A stretch of 6,604 bases of DNA from Bacteroidota bacterium. GTDB lineage: Bacteria > Bacteroidota > Bacteroidia > Bacteroidales > UBA10428. Position 1 is the first letter of the stretch; the number at the start of each line of letters is the position of its first letter. The stretch is taken from contig JAJUGM010000196.1 of NCBI GenBank assembly GCA_029268165.1, positions 1-6,604 of the forward strand, in the 5' to 3' direction. The notes beneath the pieces were generated by a model, which worked only from the letters and a program-made list of their open reading frames with translations, searched no databases and was not told where the DNA came from. The position numbers and the translations under genes are program-made. Of this stretch, positions 1 to 6,604 are shown one piece after another.

Positions 1-1
1 C

Positions 2-655
2 TGGGATTTATGTGACAATGATATTACTCCTGTTCTTAATGCAAGCAGCTCGGTTGCCGGTATTTCATTTAACCATAAAGGTATAGCAGCCAGTATTGAG
101 GGTTATATGAGGCACACAAAGGGCCTGGTAAGGTATGTGCAAACGGCATCAGGCATGAATGCATACGATGGCGAGAGCAAAACCCAAGGTATAGATTTTT
201 TTGTAAAAACAGAGTTCAGGCAGCAGACCTTCTGGGTTTCCTATACATTGAGCAGGACTACGGAGAATTTTTCCTATTTCACTGACGGAAAATTCAGGCC
301 ATCATTATATGATCAAAGGCATGAATTGAAAATCGCAGGGCTGGTAAAAATTAAATCATTGCATTTATCAGCTGTATATGTATTTGGTTCAGGATTGCCT
401 GATCCTGCCACAGTTTTAACAGATGTGCAATATACCGGCCCTTATACCAGGCTTGATGCAGCAATTATATACCGGATATTAAAACGTAAAATTCACCTTG
501 ACGCAGGATTGTCTGTTTTAAACATAATGAATAAAGAAAATGTAAGATTTTCGAATTACTCACGCATTCCCGTTGATGAAGCTAACTATACAAGTCTTTA
601 TGCTGAAGCAGTACCTATAACACCATCACTTTTCCTGAACTTATATTTTCATTGA
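2..655 (+). CDS. TonB-dependent outer-membrane receptor, C-terminal part (5' end outside window)
   Basis: The frame is open from base 2, upstream of the first internal ATG at 107, to the TGA at 653-655, giving 217 visible residues of a longer protein. The fragment has the alternating aromatic and polar strands of an outer-membrane beta-barrel. It includes the stretch YDGESKTQGIDFFVK, a strand reading FWVSYTLSRTTENF, the YDQRHELK turn and the VFGSGLPDP segment, which are typical of the last barrel strands of Bacteroidota TonB-dependent receptors. It ends in a short aromatic strand (LFLNLYFH) with a terminal histidine after phenylalanine. The protein would sit in the outer membrane and import a ligand using TonB energy; the ligand is unknown. 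Similar receptors are often encoded next to ECF sigma/FecR regulators, but none is visible here. Signal peptide, plug and most of the barrel lie outside the window. It differs from the SusC-like protein that follows and is probably a separate transcription unit, given the gap of about 350 bases. Confidence 0.85.
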   Translation, partial: WDLCDNDITPVLNASSSVAGISFNHKGIAASIEGYMRHTKGLVRYVQTASGMNAYDGESKTQGIDFFVKTEFRQQTFWVSYTLSRTTENFSYFTDGKFRPSLYDQRHELKIAGLVKIKSLHLSAVYVFGSGLPDPATVLTDVQYTGPYTRLDAAIIYRILKRKIHLDAGLSVLNIMNKENVRFSNYSRIPVDEANYTSLYAEAVPITPSLFLNLYFH

Positions 656-686
656 GGCCGATAGATTTTTCTTTCTATAATACAAT

Positions 687-743
687 ATAAAAGGGGTATG
701 GAAAAAATAGTATCCATTTCATGCATAATAATTCCCCCTTTAT
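687..743 (+). repeat. Imperfect inverted repeat, possible weak terminator of the upstream receptor gene
   Basis: AAAGGGG (690-696) can pair with CCCCTTT (735-741), extended by two more pairs past a one-base bulge. Inside it, ATGGA (698-702) can pair with TCCAT (713-717) around a 10-base loop. The structure lies about 30 bases past the receptor stop codon, a plausible position for a terminator. However, the inner side is asymmetric and no T-run follows the right arm, so an intrinsic terminator is doubtful. It may be chance pairing in AT-rich DNA. Confidence 0.25.
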
Positions 744-841
744 GCTAAAATTTTCCACCCGGTTTAAAAATCCTCTTTTCTGACGTTTTTATACACCGTT
801 AAATCTTTTCATGTCTTTATTTTTATTCATAAAAATTTTTT

Positions 842-937
842 ATGAAGCGAATAAAATATATGGGTATTGAAATTGCACTTATAGTAATCATTACGGCTAT
901 AATACTATTCATGCTGAATATTTTAAATGTGATTTAA
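842..937 (+). CDS. Possible 31-residue single-span membrane protein (hypothetical)
   Basis: An ATG at 842 opens a 31-codon frame ending in TAA at 935-937. The frame cannot be extended upstream because a TAA lies in frame at 830-832. The predicted peptide starts with a basic segment (MKRIKYMG). A hydrophobic run rich in Ile, Leu, Val, Ala and Phe follows, covering roughly residues 9-27, long enough for one membrane span with the N terminus on the cytoplasmic side. There is no recognisable Shine-Dalgarno motif before the start, though this is also true of susC and susD. AT-rich intergenic DNA readily produces short Ile/Leu-rich frames by chance, and I recognise no family. It lies on the same strand as susC, 74 bases upstream, so it could belong to that transcript's leader. 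I regard it as a candidate only. Confidence 0.3.
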   Translation: MKRIKYMGIEIALIVIITAIILFMLNILNVI

Positions 938-1011
938 TAAAAAAAGGAATATAATACATTAATAACTAATTATTTATGAACTCTTTTAACCTTAACTAAA
1001 ATTAAAACAAC

Positions 1012-4000
1012 ATGAAAAGAAAACCTTTGCTTTTAAAATTGTTCAGTGTGCTGGCCTGTTTGTTTATTTTCCTGCAGGCATACACACAGGTGACTATCAA
1101 TGGGAACATCAGGGATGAGAACAATGCGCCTCTTCCTGGTGTTACCATATTGGAGAAAGGTACCAATAACGGTACCGTTACCGACATGGATGGTAATTTC
1201 TCATTGTCGGTAAATGAGAACGCTTTGCTGGTTGTATCTTATGTAGGTTATCTCACCGAAGAATTCTCAGTTAAAAACCGGACTGATTTTAATATTCAGT
1301 TAATGCCGGATATTATTAGTCTGGATGACGTTGTGGTAGTAGGATATGGTGTCCAGAAAAAAAGTGATTTAACCGGTGCAGTAACAACTGTATCTGCTGA
1401 GGATATACAAAAGGTGCCTGTACCTAGTATTGATCATGCATTGCAGGGACAAGCTGCCGGAGTAAATATTACAGCAAAGTCAGGTAGACCAGGTGAAAGT
1501 GCAGACATACAGATAAGAGGGATAAGTTCTATAAATGGAACTCAACCTCTTATTATAATTGATGGGATACCTGGTGGTAATCTTAATACCATTAATCCAT
1601 CTGATATTGCGTCAATCGAGGTTTTAAAAGATGCATCCACTGCTGCTATATATGGTTCGACCGGAGGTAATGGTGTTATTTTAATAACTACAAAATCAGG
1701 AAAGCCTGGTAAAATGATTGCCAATTTGAATGTTTACAGAGGATGGGAATATTCAATAAATAAGATTGAACTAATGAATTCCCAGGAATATATGGCAGTA
1801 CTGGAAGAATCCTCTAAATCAGCCATAGCCTTAAATGACCGTCCCGACACATTGAAAACATATAATTGGCAGGATATAGTTTTTGAACCTTCATCTGTTT
1901 AAAATTATGATTTATCATTATCGGGTGGAAGTGAGGTATCTTCTTTTTTCGTCAGTGCAGGGTATAACAAACAGGATGGTATTATCCGTAACAGTGATTA
2001 TGAGCGTTTCAACTTTAGAGTTAATGCAGAACAGAAGGTAGCCAAAAGAATTAAATTTGAAGAAAGAATTTATTATGTAAATACTGTTGGTAAAGGGTTT
2101 GAAGAATGGCAATGGCATAATTATTATGCTAACCCAATTTATCAAACTTTAATTATGGATCCAACAATTCCAGCTTATTACGCTGACTCTATTCCTGGAT
2201 TTGATCCAACGCTTATCCCAGGTTACGTCCCAAAATATAAATGGACCCGATCCAAATATGGCACAGTAAATCCATTGGTAAATCTTGATATGAAAAACCG
2301 AACAGAAAGGCACAATTATCTTATAGGTAACTTTGGTATTACGGTTAACATATTAAAAGGGCTGGATTTTATTAACCGTTTGGGAGGTGAAATAAATTAC
2401 ACGGAAGTAAAAGAATACGAAGGTAAGTATTGGGCATCTGAAGTAAATAACAGGAAAGATGACAGGCTTATACTATTGACAAGAAAAGCGTTCTCATGGA
2501 ACCTGCAGAATATTCTTCAGTATAATCAAAGTTTTGGAAATCATAACATTTTACTTATGGCAGGTCACGAGGCTACTGAATGGAAGCAAGAAGAAATTGG
2601 AGGTTATAGACTTGGCATGTTCAGCGACGATCCCTGGATGCTTTATCCAATAATGTCTACTAATGACAGTTCAACAGCTCAATTTGTTACCGGATCAGCT
2701 AATATAAGATCCACTGAAGCCTTTTTTGGCCGGTTTAATTATGATTTCAAAGGTAAGTACTTATTATCTGTTAATATTCGTAGAGACGGCGCAAGTAATT
2801 TTGGATCAAATAAACGATGGGGTAATTTCCCGTCATTTTCAGTTGGCTGGAAATTTTCAGAAGAATCTTTTGTTAAAGGTTTTGAATATCTTAGTTTTGG
2901 GAAAATACGTGGTGGATACGGCAAAACAGGAGCAAATGCACGCAGTGGATTCCCTTATTTGCCCAAAATTGAACCTACTGACCAGTTTAGATATTCATTT
3001 GATAACAAAAAGAGTTATACAGGCATGGGTCCAACACAGATTGCCAATGAAGATATTAGCTGGGAATCAGTTAATATGACTAATATTGGTATTGATTTAG
3101 GATTTTTCAGTAACCGCCTGTTTTTAAGTGCTGATTACTTCAGCAAGGTAAATGATGGTATGTTAATGCTAATGGAAGTTTCCAGAATAGCCGGAACTTA
3201 TGTTGGTTCAAATATGGCAAGCACTTATCCTGAAGTAAATATAGGGAAAATCAGTAACAAAAGTTTTGAATTTACATTAAGTGCAAAGAAGAAAGAAGGT
3301 CAGATCAAAGGTTCAATTGACCTTAACTTAACAACTGTTAAAAATGAAGTACTTAAGCTTTCTACTGATTCTTTGATGAGAGGTAGGGTACACACCCTTC
3401 AACCCACAAACATTACTTATGAAGGGGCTCCGGTTGCACAGTTTTATGGTTGGGAAACTGACGGATTATTTAGAGAAACAGACCCGACAAGAGTAATAGG
3501 AGGTAAAACTGTTATTATTAACCAGCCTTTTTATATTAAATCAAATGGCGATACAGCCTATGCTCAGCAATTGGCAAAACCTGGCGATTTACGTTATGTT
3601 GACCGTAATGGCGATGGACAATTAACTAATGCTGACAGAACGATACTGGGCAACCCACTTCCAAAACTGATATATGGTTTTACCATTAATCTTGAGTATA
3701 AGATTTTTGACCTTTCTGCCTTTTTTAATGGTACTATTGGAAATAAAATCCTTAACGGGACTAAACAATATCTTTATTATTTACAAGGAAGCGGTAATCA
3801 TGCTAAAGATTTTACAAACCGATATGTTCAGGATGATATAGTAAAACAAACTTCAACCGGAGGGGAATTAGTTGTATTGCGTAAGAATGTAAATACAGAT
3901 CTTCCGCGAAATGATCCTGCCAACTATAATAAACTTAATCCCTTCTATATTGAGGATGGTTCTTATTTTAGATTACGTAACCTAGTTTTGGGTGTGAATA

Positions 4001-4218
4001 TACCTCAAAATTTCACTTCTAAAGTAAATATTCAACGGTGCAGGCTTTATTTTGGCGCAAAAAATTTATTTGCAATTACGAAATATACAGGTTTTAGTCC
4101 GGATGTAGCTGGAAAGAGCCCTGAAAATCCTGGTGAAGGTATACTTGAACTGGGGGTTGATTTAGGAATCTATCCGGTTACGCGCATGTATTACTTTGGC
4201 GCCAACATTACTTTCTAA
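1012..4218 (+). pseudogene. susC-like: SusC/RagA-family TonB-dependent transporter interrupted by one in-frame TAA
   Basis: Apart from a TAA at 1900-1902 (codon 297), this is one frame of 1,068 residues, a normal SusC length. A signal peptide covers residues 1-25 (probable cleavage after AYT, before QVTING). A carboxypeptidase-regulatory-like domain (about 26-100) has PLPGVTILEKGT and the TDMDGNFSL turn. The linker SLDDVVVVGYG (103-113) is typical of the family. The plug (about 114-232) carries ALQGQAAGV, IQIRGISSINGTQPL and IEVLKDASTAAIYGS. The barrel follows, with SVNIRRDGASNF (near 586-597), an EF-hand-like loop with Asp864, Asn866, Asp868 and Asp875, and a final strand ending FGANITF. There is no STN domain before the regulatory-like domain, which argues against control through FecR and a sigma factor. 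Its role would be TonB-driven import of a ligand captured by the SusD-like lipoprotein encoded 31 bases downstream. As written, translation gives a 296-residue product with signal peptide, regulatory-like domain and plug but almost no barrel. The ATG at 2155 is internal to the barrel and has no sign of being a real start. If the stop is an error or is suppressed, the gene is intact. Confidence 0.92.
1900..1902 (+). other. In-frame nonsense codon (TAA) in susC
   Basis: The codons around this site read PSSV-stop-NYDLSLSGGSE. SusC-family proteins commonly have Gln-Asn-Tyr followed by L-S-SGG at this point, so the expected codon is CAA and the change is a single C-to-T transition at 1900. The frame is unchanged on both sides, so this is not a frameshift. 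The residues between 1903 and the next ATG at 2155 are clearly SusC-like (for example FFVSAGYNKQDGI and SDYERFNFRVN), which shows that the two open segments are one gene. Confidence 0.9.
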
Positions 4219-4249
4219 CTTCAAATTTAACTTATTAAAGAAAAAACAT

Positions 4250-5911
4250 ATGAAATACAATATTTTTAAATATCTGGCAATATTCATCACAGGAATATTT
4301 GCAACTAACTGCAGTGAGGAGTTTCTCTCACCCGAACCTCCTGCTGTAATTAATGCAGGTTCCTATTTTACAAAAATTGAACATGCTGATCAGGCTATAA
4401 CAGCCTGCTATTCGCAATTTAATAATGTTGCTGCCTGGGACAGAAACTTAATTATGGGATTTGGTGATATAGCATCAGATGATGCTGAAGCAGGTGGTGA
4501 TTTTGTAAATGAAGTGCCTGAATTCGAGAATTTTAACAGACTAATTTCCAACAAAACTGATATAATGTTTGAGGAAACATATGGTACGCTGTGGAAAGCA
4601 ATTTCGTTATGTAATCTTGCTATTACAAGATTACCAAATATTGAAAAAAATCTCACAGATCAATCTCAGATTCGTTTACTTAGAAGAAGAATTGCTGAAG
4701 CTAAGTTTCTTCGTGCGATAAATTATTTTTATCTGACGATTGTTTTTGGTGAAGTACCTTTGGTTGACCATGTTCTCGGTTCTGATGAATATCAGCAACC
4801 AAGAGCCAATTTGAAGGATATTTATAATCTGATTGAAACTGATTTGAAAGATGCTATTGATGTTTTACCTGAAAGAGGAGAGTCAGGATGGGAACTAGGC
4901 CGGGCAACAAAAGGATCAGCTCAGGCATTACTTGCTCGTATGTGTTTGTACGAATCTTCTTACGCACATTATTATAATGGACAGGATGCCCGTTTCAGCA
5001 GATTAACGATTCGCTGGGCAGATGCATTAACTTATGCTGAAGCTGTAATAAGCTCAGGCAAATACGAACTGGTTGGGATAGATGGTAGAAAGTATAATAC
5101 ATGGAGAGGACCTCAATGTGATGGTTTCAGGTATATTTTTACTTCTGACGGCGATTTTTGTCCTGAAGGTGTTTTTGAAATTACCTGTCTTACAGAACCA
5201 GGTCTTGGATATAATGTTTCACGCGGAAATGCACTGGCAAAATGGACAAGTGCCCGCTATATTCTTAAAAATGGTGTTGACGGACCTTCTGATTTTTGGG
5301 GTCTTGGATTACCAACACAATCTTTGCTGGCGGAATTTGAAACTGGCGATCCAAGGCTTAAGACCACAATGGCTTACGAAGGAAGTAACGATTCTATAGA
5401 AATTCGAGGTGGAGCCAGATATCCAATATCATTTTCCCATAGTATTACAAAAACATATCAAAGAAAATGGGAATGCGGAGAGGCTGACTGGATGAGTAAA
5501 GCTTCTGACTGGCCTACTGCCCCGATGAATATCAGATTAATCAGGTATTCTGATGTATATTTAATTGCTGCTGAGGCTGCACTGATGCTTAACCAGAATG
5601 ATAAAGCACGTGAATATATAAATAAAGTTAGAGATAGAGCACGCTCGTGTGGAACTACAGGTGCACCTGCACCAATAGACCGAGCAGTCACTATTGATGA
5701 TATCAGGCACGAACGTCGTGTGGAATTCGCGGGTGAAGGACAGCGAATGTTTGATATTGTGCGTTGGAATATTGCTTACGACCTCTTAAACGGGCCGAAT
5801 GCTGATGGTTATGAAAAAACTTATGTAAGAGGTACTCATGAGTTTCAACCATTGCCTGAAAGAGAAGTAGCTCTGAGCGGTGGTAAACTCCAGCAATACC
5901 CCGGCTGGTAA
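4250..5911 (+). CDS. susD-like: SusD/RagB-family outer-membrane nutrient-binding lipoprotein
   Basis: This gene encodes 553 residues, a usual SusD length. I chose the ATG at 4250 over one 54 bases upstream because it gives a proper lipoprotein signal: a basic start (MKYNIFKY), a hydrophobic run and a cysteine at residue 21 followed by SEEFLSPEPP. The upstream ATG at 4196 would overlap the end of susC and place about 18 polar residues before the signal. The lipobox reads F-A-T-N-C, with Asn before the cysteine, which is less typical than Gly, Ala or Ser. An N-terminal TPR-like SusD domain covers about 21-220. The C-terminal SusD/RagB domain has RYSDVYLIAAEAAL (from Arg432), DDIRHERRVEFAGEGQR (483-499) and the closing LPEREVALSGGKLQQYPGW. 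The protein would be anchored on the cell surface, binding the ligand and acting as a lid on the SusC-like transporter. The gene starts 31 bases after susC with an A-rich leader (AAAGAAAAAAC), is probably cotranscribed with it, and has no internal stops. The ligand is not deducible. Confidence 0.95.
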   Translation: MKYNIFKYLAIFITGIFATNCSEEFLSPEPPAVINAGSYFTKIEHADQAITACYSQFNNVAAWDRNLIMGFGDIASDDAEAGGDFVNEVPEFENFNRLISNKTDIMFEETYGTLWKAISLCNLAITRLPNIEKNLTDQSQIRLLRRRIAEAKFLRAINYFYLTIVFGEVPLVDHVLGSDEYQQPRANLKDIYNLIETDLKDAIDVLPERGESGWELGRATKGSAQALLARMCLYESSYAHYYNGQDARFSRLTIRWADALTYAEAVISSGKYELVGIDGRKYNTWRGPQCDGFRYIFTSDGDFCPEGVFEITCLTEPGLGYNVSRGNALAKWTSARYILKNGVDGPSDFWGLGLPTQSLLAEFETGDPRLKTTMAYEGSNDSIEIRGGARYPISFSHSITKTYQRKWECGEADWMSKASDWPTAPMNIRLIRYSDVYLIAAEAALMLNQNDKAREYINKVRDRARSCGTTGAPAPIDRAVTIDDIRHERRVEFAGEGQRMFDIVRWNIAYDLLNGPNADGYEKTYVRGTHEFQPLPEREVALSGGKLQQYPGW

Positions 5912-5933
5912 TCTGAGCTGATAACCTTTTTTT

Positions 5934-5980
5934 AAAAGAGGCTGCATGAAACTTTATTATTGCAGCCTCTTTATTTTTTT
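5934..5980 (+). terminator. Strong intrinsic terminator after susD
   Basis: A perfect 12-base stem is formed by AAAGAGGCTGCA (5935-5946) and TGCAGCCTCTTT (5961-5972) around a 14-base loop. It is followed by A and seven T residues (5974-5980). It begins 23 bases past the susD stop codon and marks the end of the susC-susD transcription unit, separating it from the regulator gene. A short A-run before the stem (5934-5937) would give only a weak T-tract in the opposite direction. Confidence 0.92.
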
Positions 5981-6008
5981 CAGATTACAAAGGTTTTTTA
6001 TAACTTTA
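5978..6008 (+). promoter_or_regulatory. Candidate Bacteroidota-type promoter for the sensor gene
   Basis: TAACTTTA (6001-6008) matches the Bacteroidota -7 consensus TAnnTTTG at all but the last fixed position. Exactly 19 bases upstream is TTTC (5978-5981), a 3-of-4 match to the -33 element TTTG. This would give a leader of roughly 45 bases before the ATG at 6060. The -33 part overlaps the terminator T-run, and such matches occur by chance in AT-rich DNA, so it is only a candidate. Confidence 0.25.
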
Positions 6009-6059
6009 ATATATTCTTCTTCGTATTAATAATAACAAGGAGGCTGGCGGTTCTGTAAC

Positions 6060-6604
6060 ATGACTCTCTTGAATTTTTCACGGCTGAGGGGTTTTAATAA
6101 GATCGGGTTCATAATACCAACAATTGTTCTTATTTCACTTCATGTCCTGATATATGGCAATGATTATATTACGCATATACGTAATCTCCGGTTTTATGAA
6201 ATATCAAACCCCGGAAGCCTTGCCAATAACAGAATTAACAATATAATTAAGGACGGCGAAGGCTATATGTGGTTTGCTACCGAAAACGGTGTTGCACGTT
6301 ATGACGGCATTGAAGTTAAAAATTATTTCTACGATCAGCATGAACCTTCAAGCCTATACGGGAATTTTGTCATCTCTTTTCTGGTTGATCATGAGAAACA
6401 ATTATGGATTGGCACTGACCTGGGGCTTTTGATTTATAATTCCGCCTGTGACAACTTCAGGAGAATAGCAGTGGATATTCCTGATGAAAAAAGGCAAAAT
6501 ATTCTTGACCTGAAGTTATTGCCTGATAATACTATTTTGGCTCTTACCAGCAGAAGAATACTTTATTACGATAAAAAAACAAATGCCTTAAAGCTGTACT
6601 TTTC
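6060..6604 (+). CDS. Propeller-repeat sensor / probable hybrid two-component system regulator, N-terminal part
   Basis: The frame opens at ATG 6060 and is still open at the window's end, so only 181 residues are visible. A basic start and a hydrophobic stretch (about 15-32) form a signal peptide or membrane anchor that directs the next part to the periplasm. The segment LRFYEISNPGSLANNRINNI leads into a first two-component-regulator propeller repeat (about 57-83, with IKDGEGYMWFATENGVARYDG). A second repeat lies at about 101-127 (LVDHEKQLWIGTDLGLLIYN) and a third, degenerate one at about 148-171. Proteins that begin this way are usually hybrid two-component sensors with two seven-bladed propellers, a Y_Y_Y domain, a histidine kinase, a receiver and an AraC-type DNA-binding domain. 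Those parts are outside the window, so the class is inferred. Placed just after susC-susD, it probably senses an oligomer derived from the imported ligand and activates the locus. AAGGAGG lies at 6037-6043, 16 bases before the ATG; no other start codon lies in frame between them. Confidence 0.88.
   Translation, partial: MTLLNFSRLRGFNKIGFIIPTIVLISLHVLIYGNDYITHIRNLRFYEISNPGSLANNRINNIIKDGEGYMWFATENGVARYDGIEVKNYFYDQHEPSSLYGNFVISFLVDHEKQLWIGTDLGLLIYNSACDNFRRIAVDIPDEKRQNILDLKLLPDNTILALTSRRILYYDKKTNALKLYF

Larger units (their letters stand above)
656..1011. other. Intergenic region between the receptor gene and susC
   Basis: This stretch of 356 bases is very AT-rich and holds no large gene. It contains an imperfect inverted repeat (about 687-743), an AT-only-core palindrome (828-844) and a 31-codon ORF (842-937), listed separately where supportable. 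The promoter of the susC-susD unit should lie here. The best partial match I see to the Bacteroidota -7 consensus (TAnnTTTG) is TATTTATG at 971-978, with one mismatch and no convincing -33 TTTG, so the promoter is not located with confidence. The leader just before the susC ATG is A-rich (AAAATTAAAACAAC) with no Shine-Dalgarno motif, as is common in this phylum. Confidence 0.6.

Noticed and set aside
828..844. Palindrome CATAAAAA-T-TTTTTATG as an operator or terminator
   Set aside because: The arms are almost wholly A/T, and such palindromes are expected by chance in this AT-rich gap. The stem would be weak and nothing else marks it as a site.
873..903. Sigma-70-like promoter TTGCAC ... TATAAT
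   Set aside because: The spacing is 19 bases, and Bacteroidota housekeeping promoters use a different consensus (TTTG and TAnnTTTG). It also lies inside the candidate small ORF.
1900..1902. Alternative genetic code in which TAA is read as glutamine
   Set aside because: The susC and susD genes themselves end in TAA at their expected C termini (after the terminal Phe and Trp), so TAA works as a stop here. Only one internal TAA is present in the window's long genes.
1918..2145. Minus-strand open frames within susC and susD (for example 1918-2145, 4408-4656, 5458-5691)
   Set aside because: They lie opposite well-supported coding sequence, have no recognisable domains and look like shadows of the + strand genes.
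3601..3636. EF-hand-like D-x-N-x-D-G loop in the SusC barrel as a novel insertion
   Set aside because: A loop of this kind followed by an ILGNPLPK-like strand is a normal feature of SusC-family proteins.
2155..4218. Independent gene starting at the ATG at 2155
   Set aside because: It is in the same frame as the upstream SusC part, and the codons between 1903 and 2154 encode typical SusC barrel sequence. The protein would start mid-barrel without a signal peptide.
4196..5911. Longer susD starting at 4196, overlapping susC
   Set aside because: The extra 18 residues would precede the lipoprotein signal and bury it. The ATG at 4250 gives the expected signal and is preceded by an A-rich leader.

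Overview
The window comes from a member of the Bacteroidota. The evidence is an AT-rich sequence holding a SusC/SusD outer-membrane pair, a second TonB-dependent receptor, the start of a sensor with two-component-regulator propeller repeats, and A-rich rather than Shine-Dalgarno-like leaders before susC and susD. Genus and species cannot be named from the sequence. All supported genes are on the + strand.

Layout. Positions 1-655 are the 3' end of a TonB-dependent receptor gene whose start lies outside the window. Positions 656-1011 are a gap without a clear large gene; it holds an imperfect inverted repeat and a 31-codon hydrophobic ORF (842-937) of uncertain status. Positions 1012-4218 are a susC-like gene that reads as one continuous frame of 1,069 codons, except for a single in-frame TAA at 1900-1902. 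Positions 4250-5911 are the partner susD-like lipoprotein gene, followed by a strong intrinsic terminator (5934-5980). After a short gap, a sensor or hybrid two-component regulator gene starts at 6060 and runs off the right edge.

How the genes work together. In this family, SusD-like lipoproteins cap SusC-like TonB-dependent transporters and pass glycans or other large ligands to them for import into the periplasm. A propeller-repeat sensor kinase typically detects the resulting oligomer there and activates the locus. The susC-susD-sensor order therefore fits a polysaccharide-utilisation-type locus, but no carbohydrate-active enzyme is visible here and the substrate cannot be named.

The most notable observation is the susC nonsense codon. 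It falls where the family commonly has glutamine (the Q of a QNY-L-S-SGG motif), so one CAA-to-TAA change explains it. The 772 codons downstream remain open and keep family motifs up to the normal terminal phenylalanine. This points to a very recent inactivation, a strain or population variant, a sequencing error, or less likely readthrough. I see no evidence of a wholly new system in this window.
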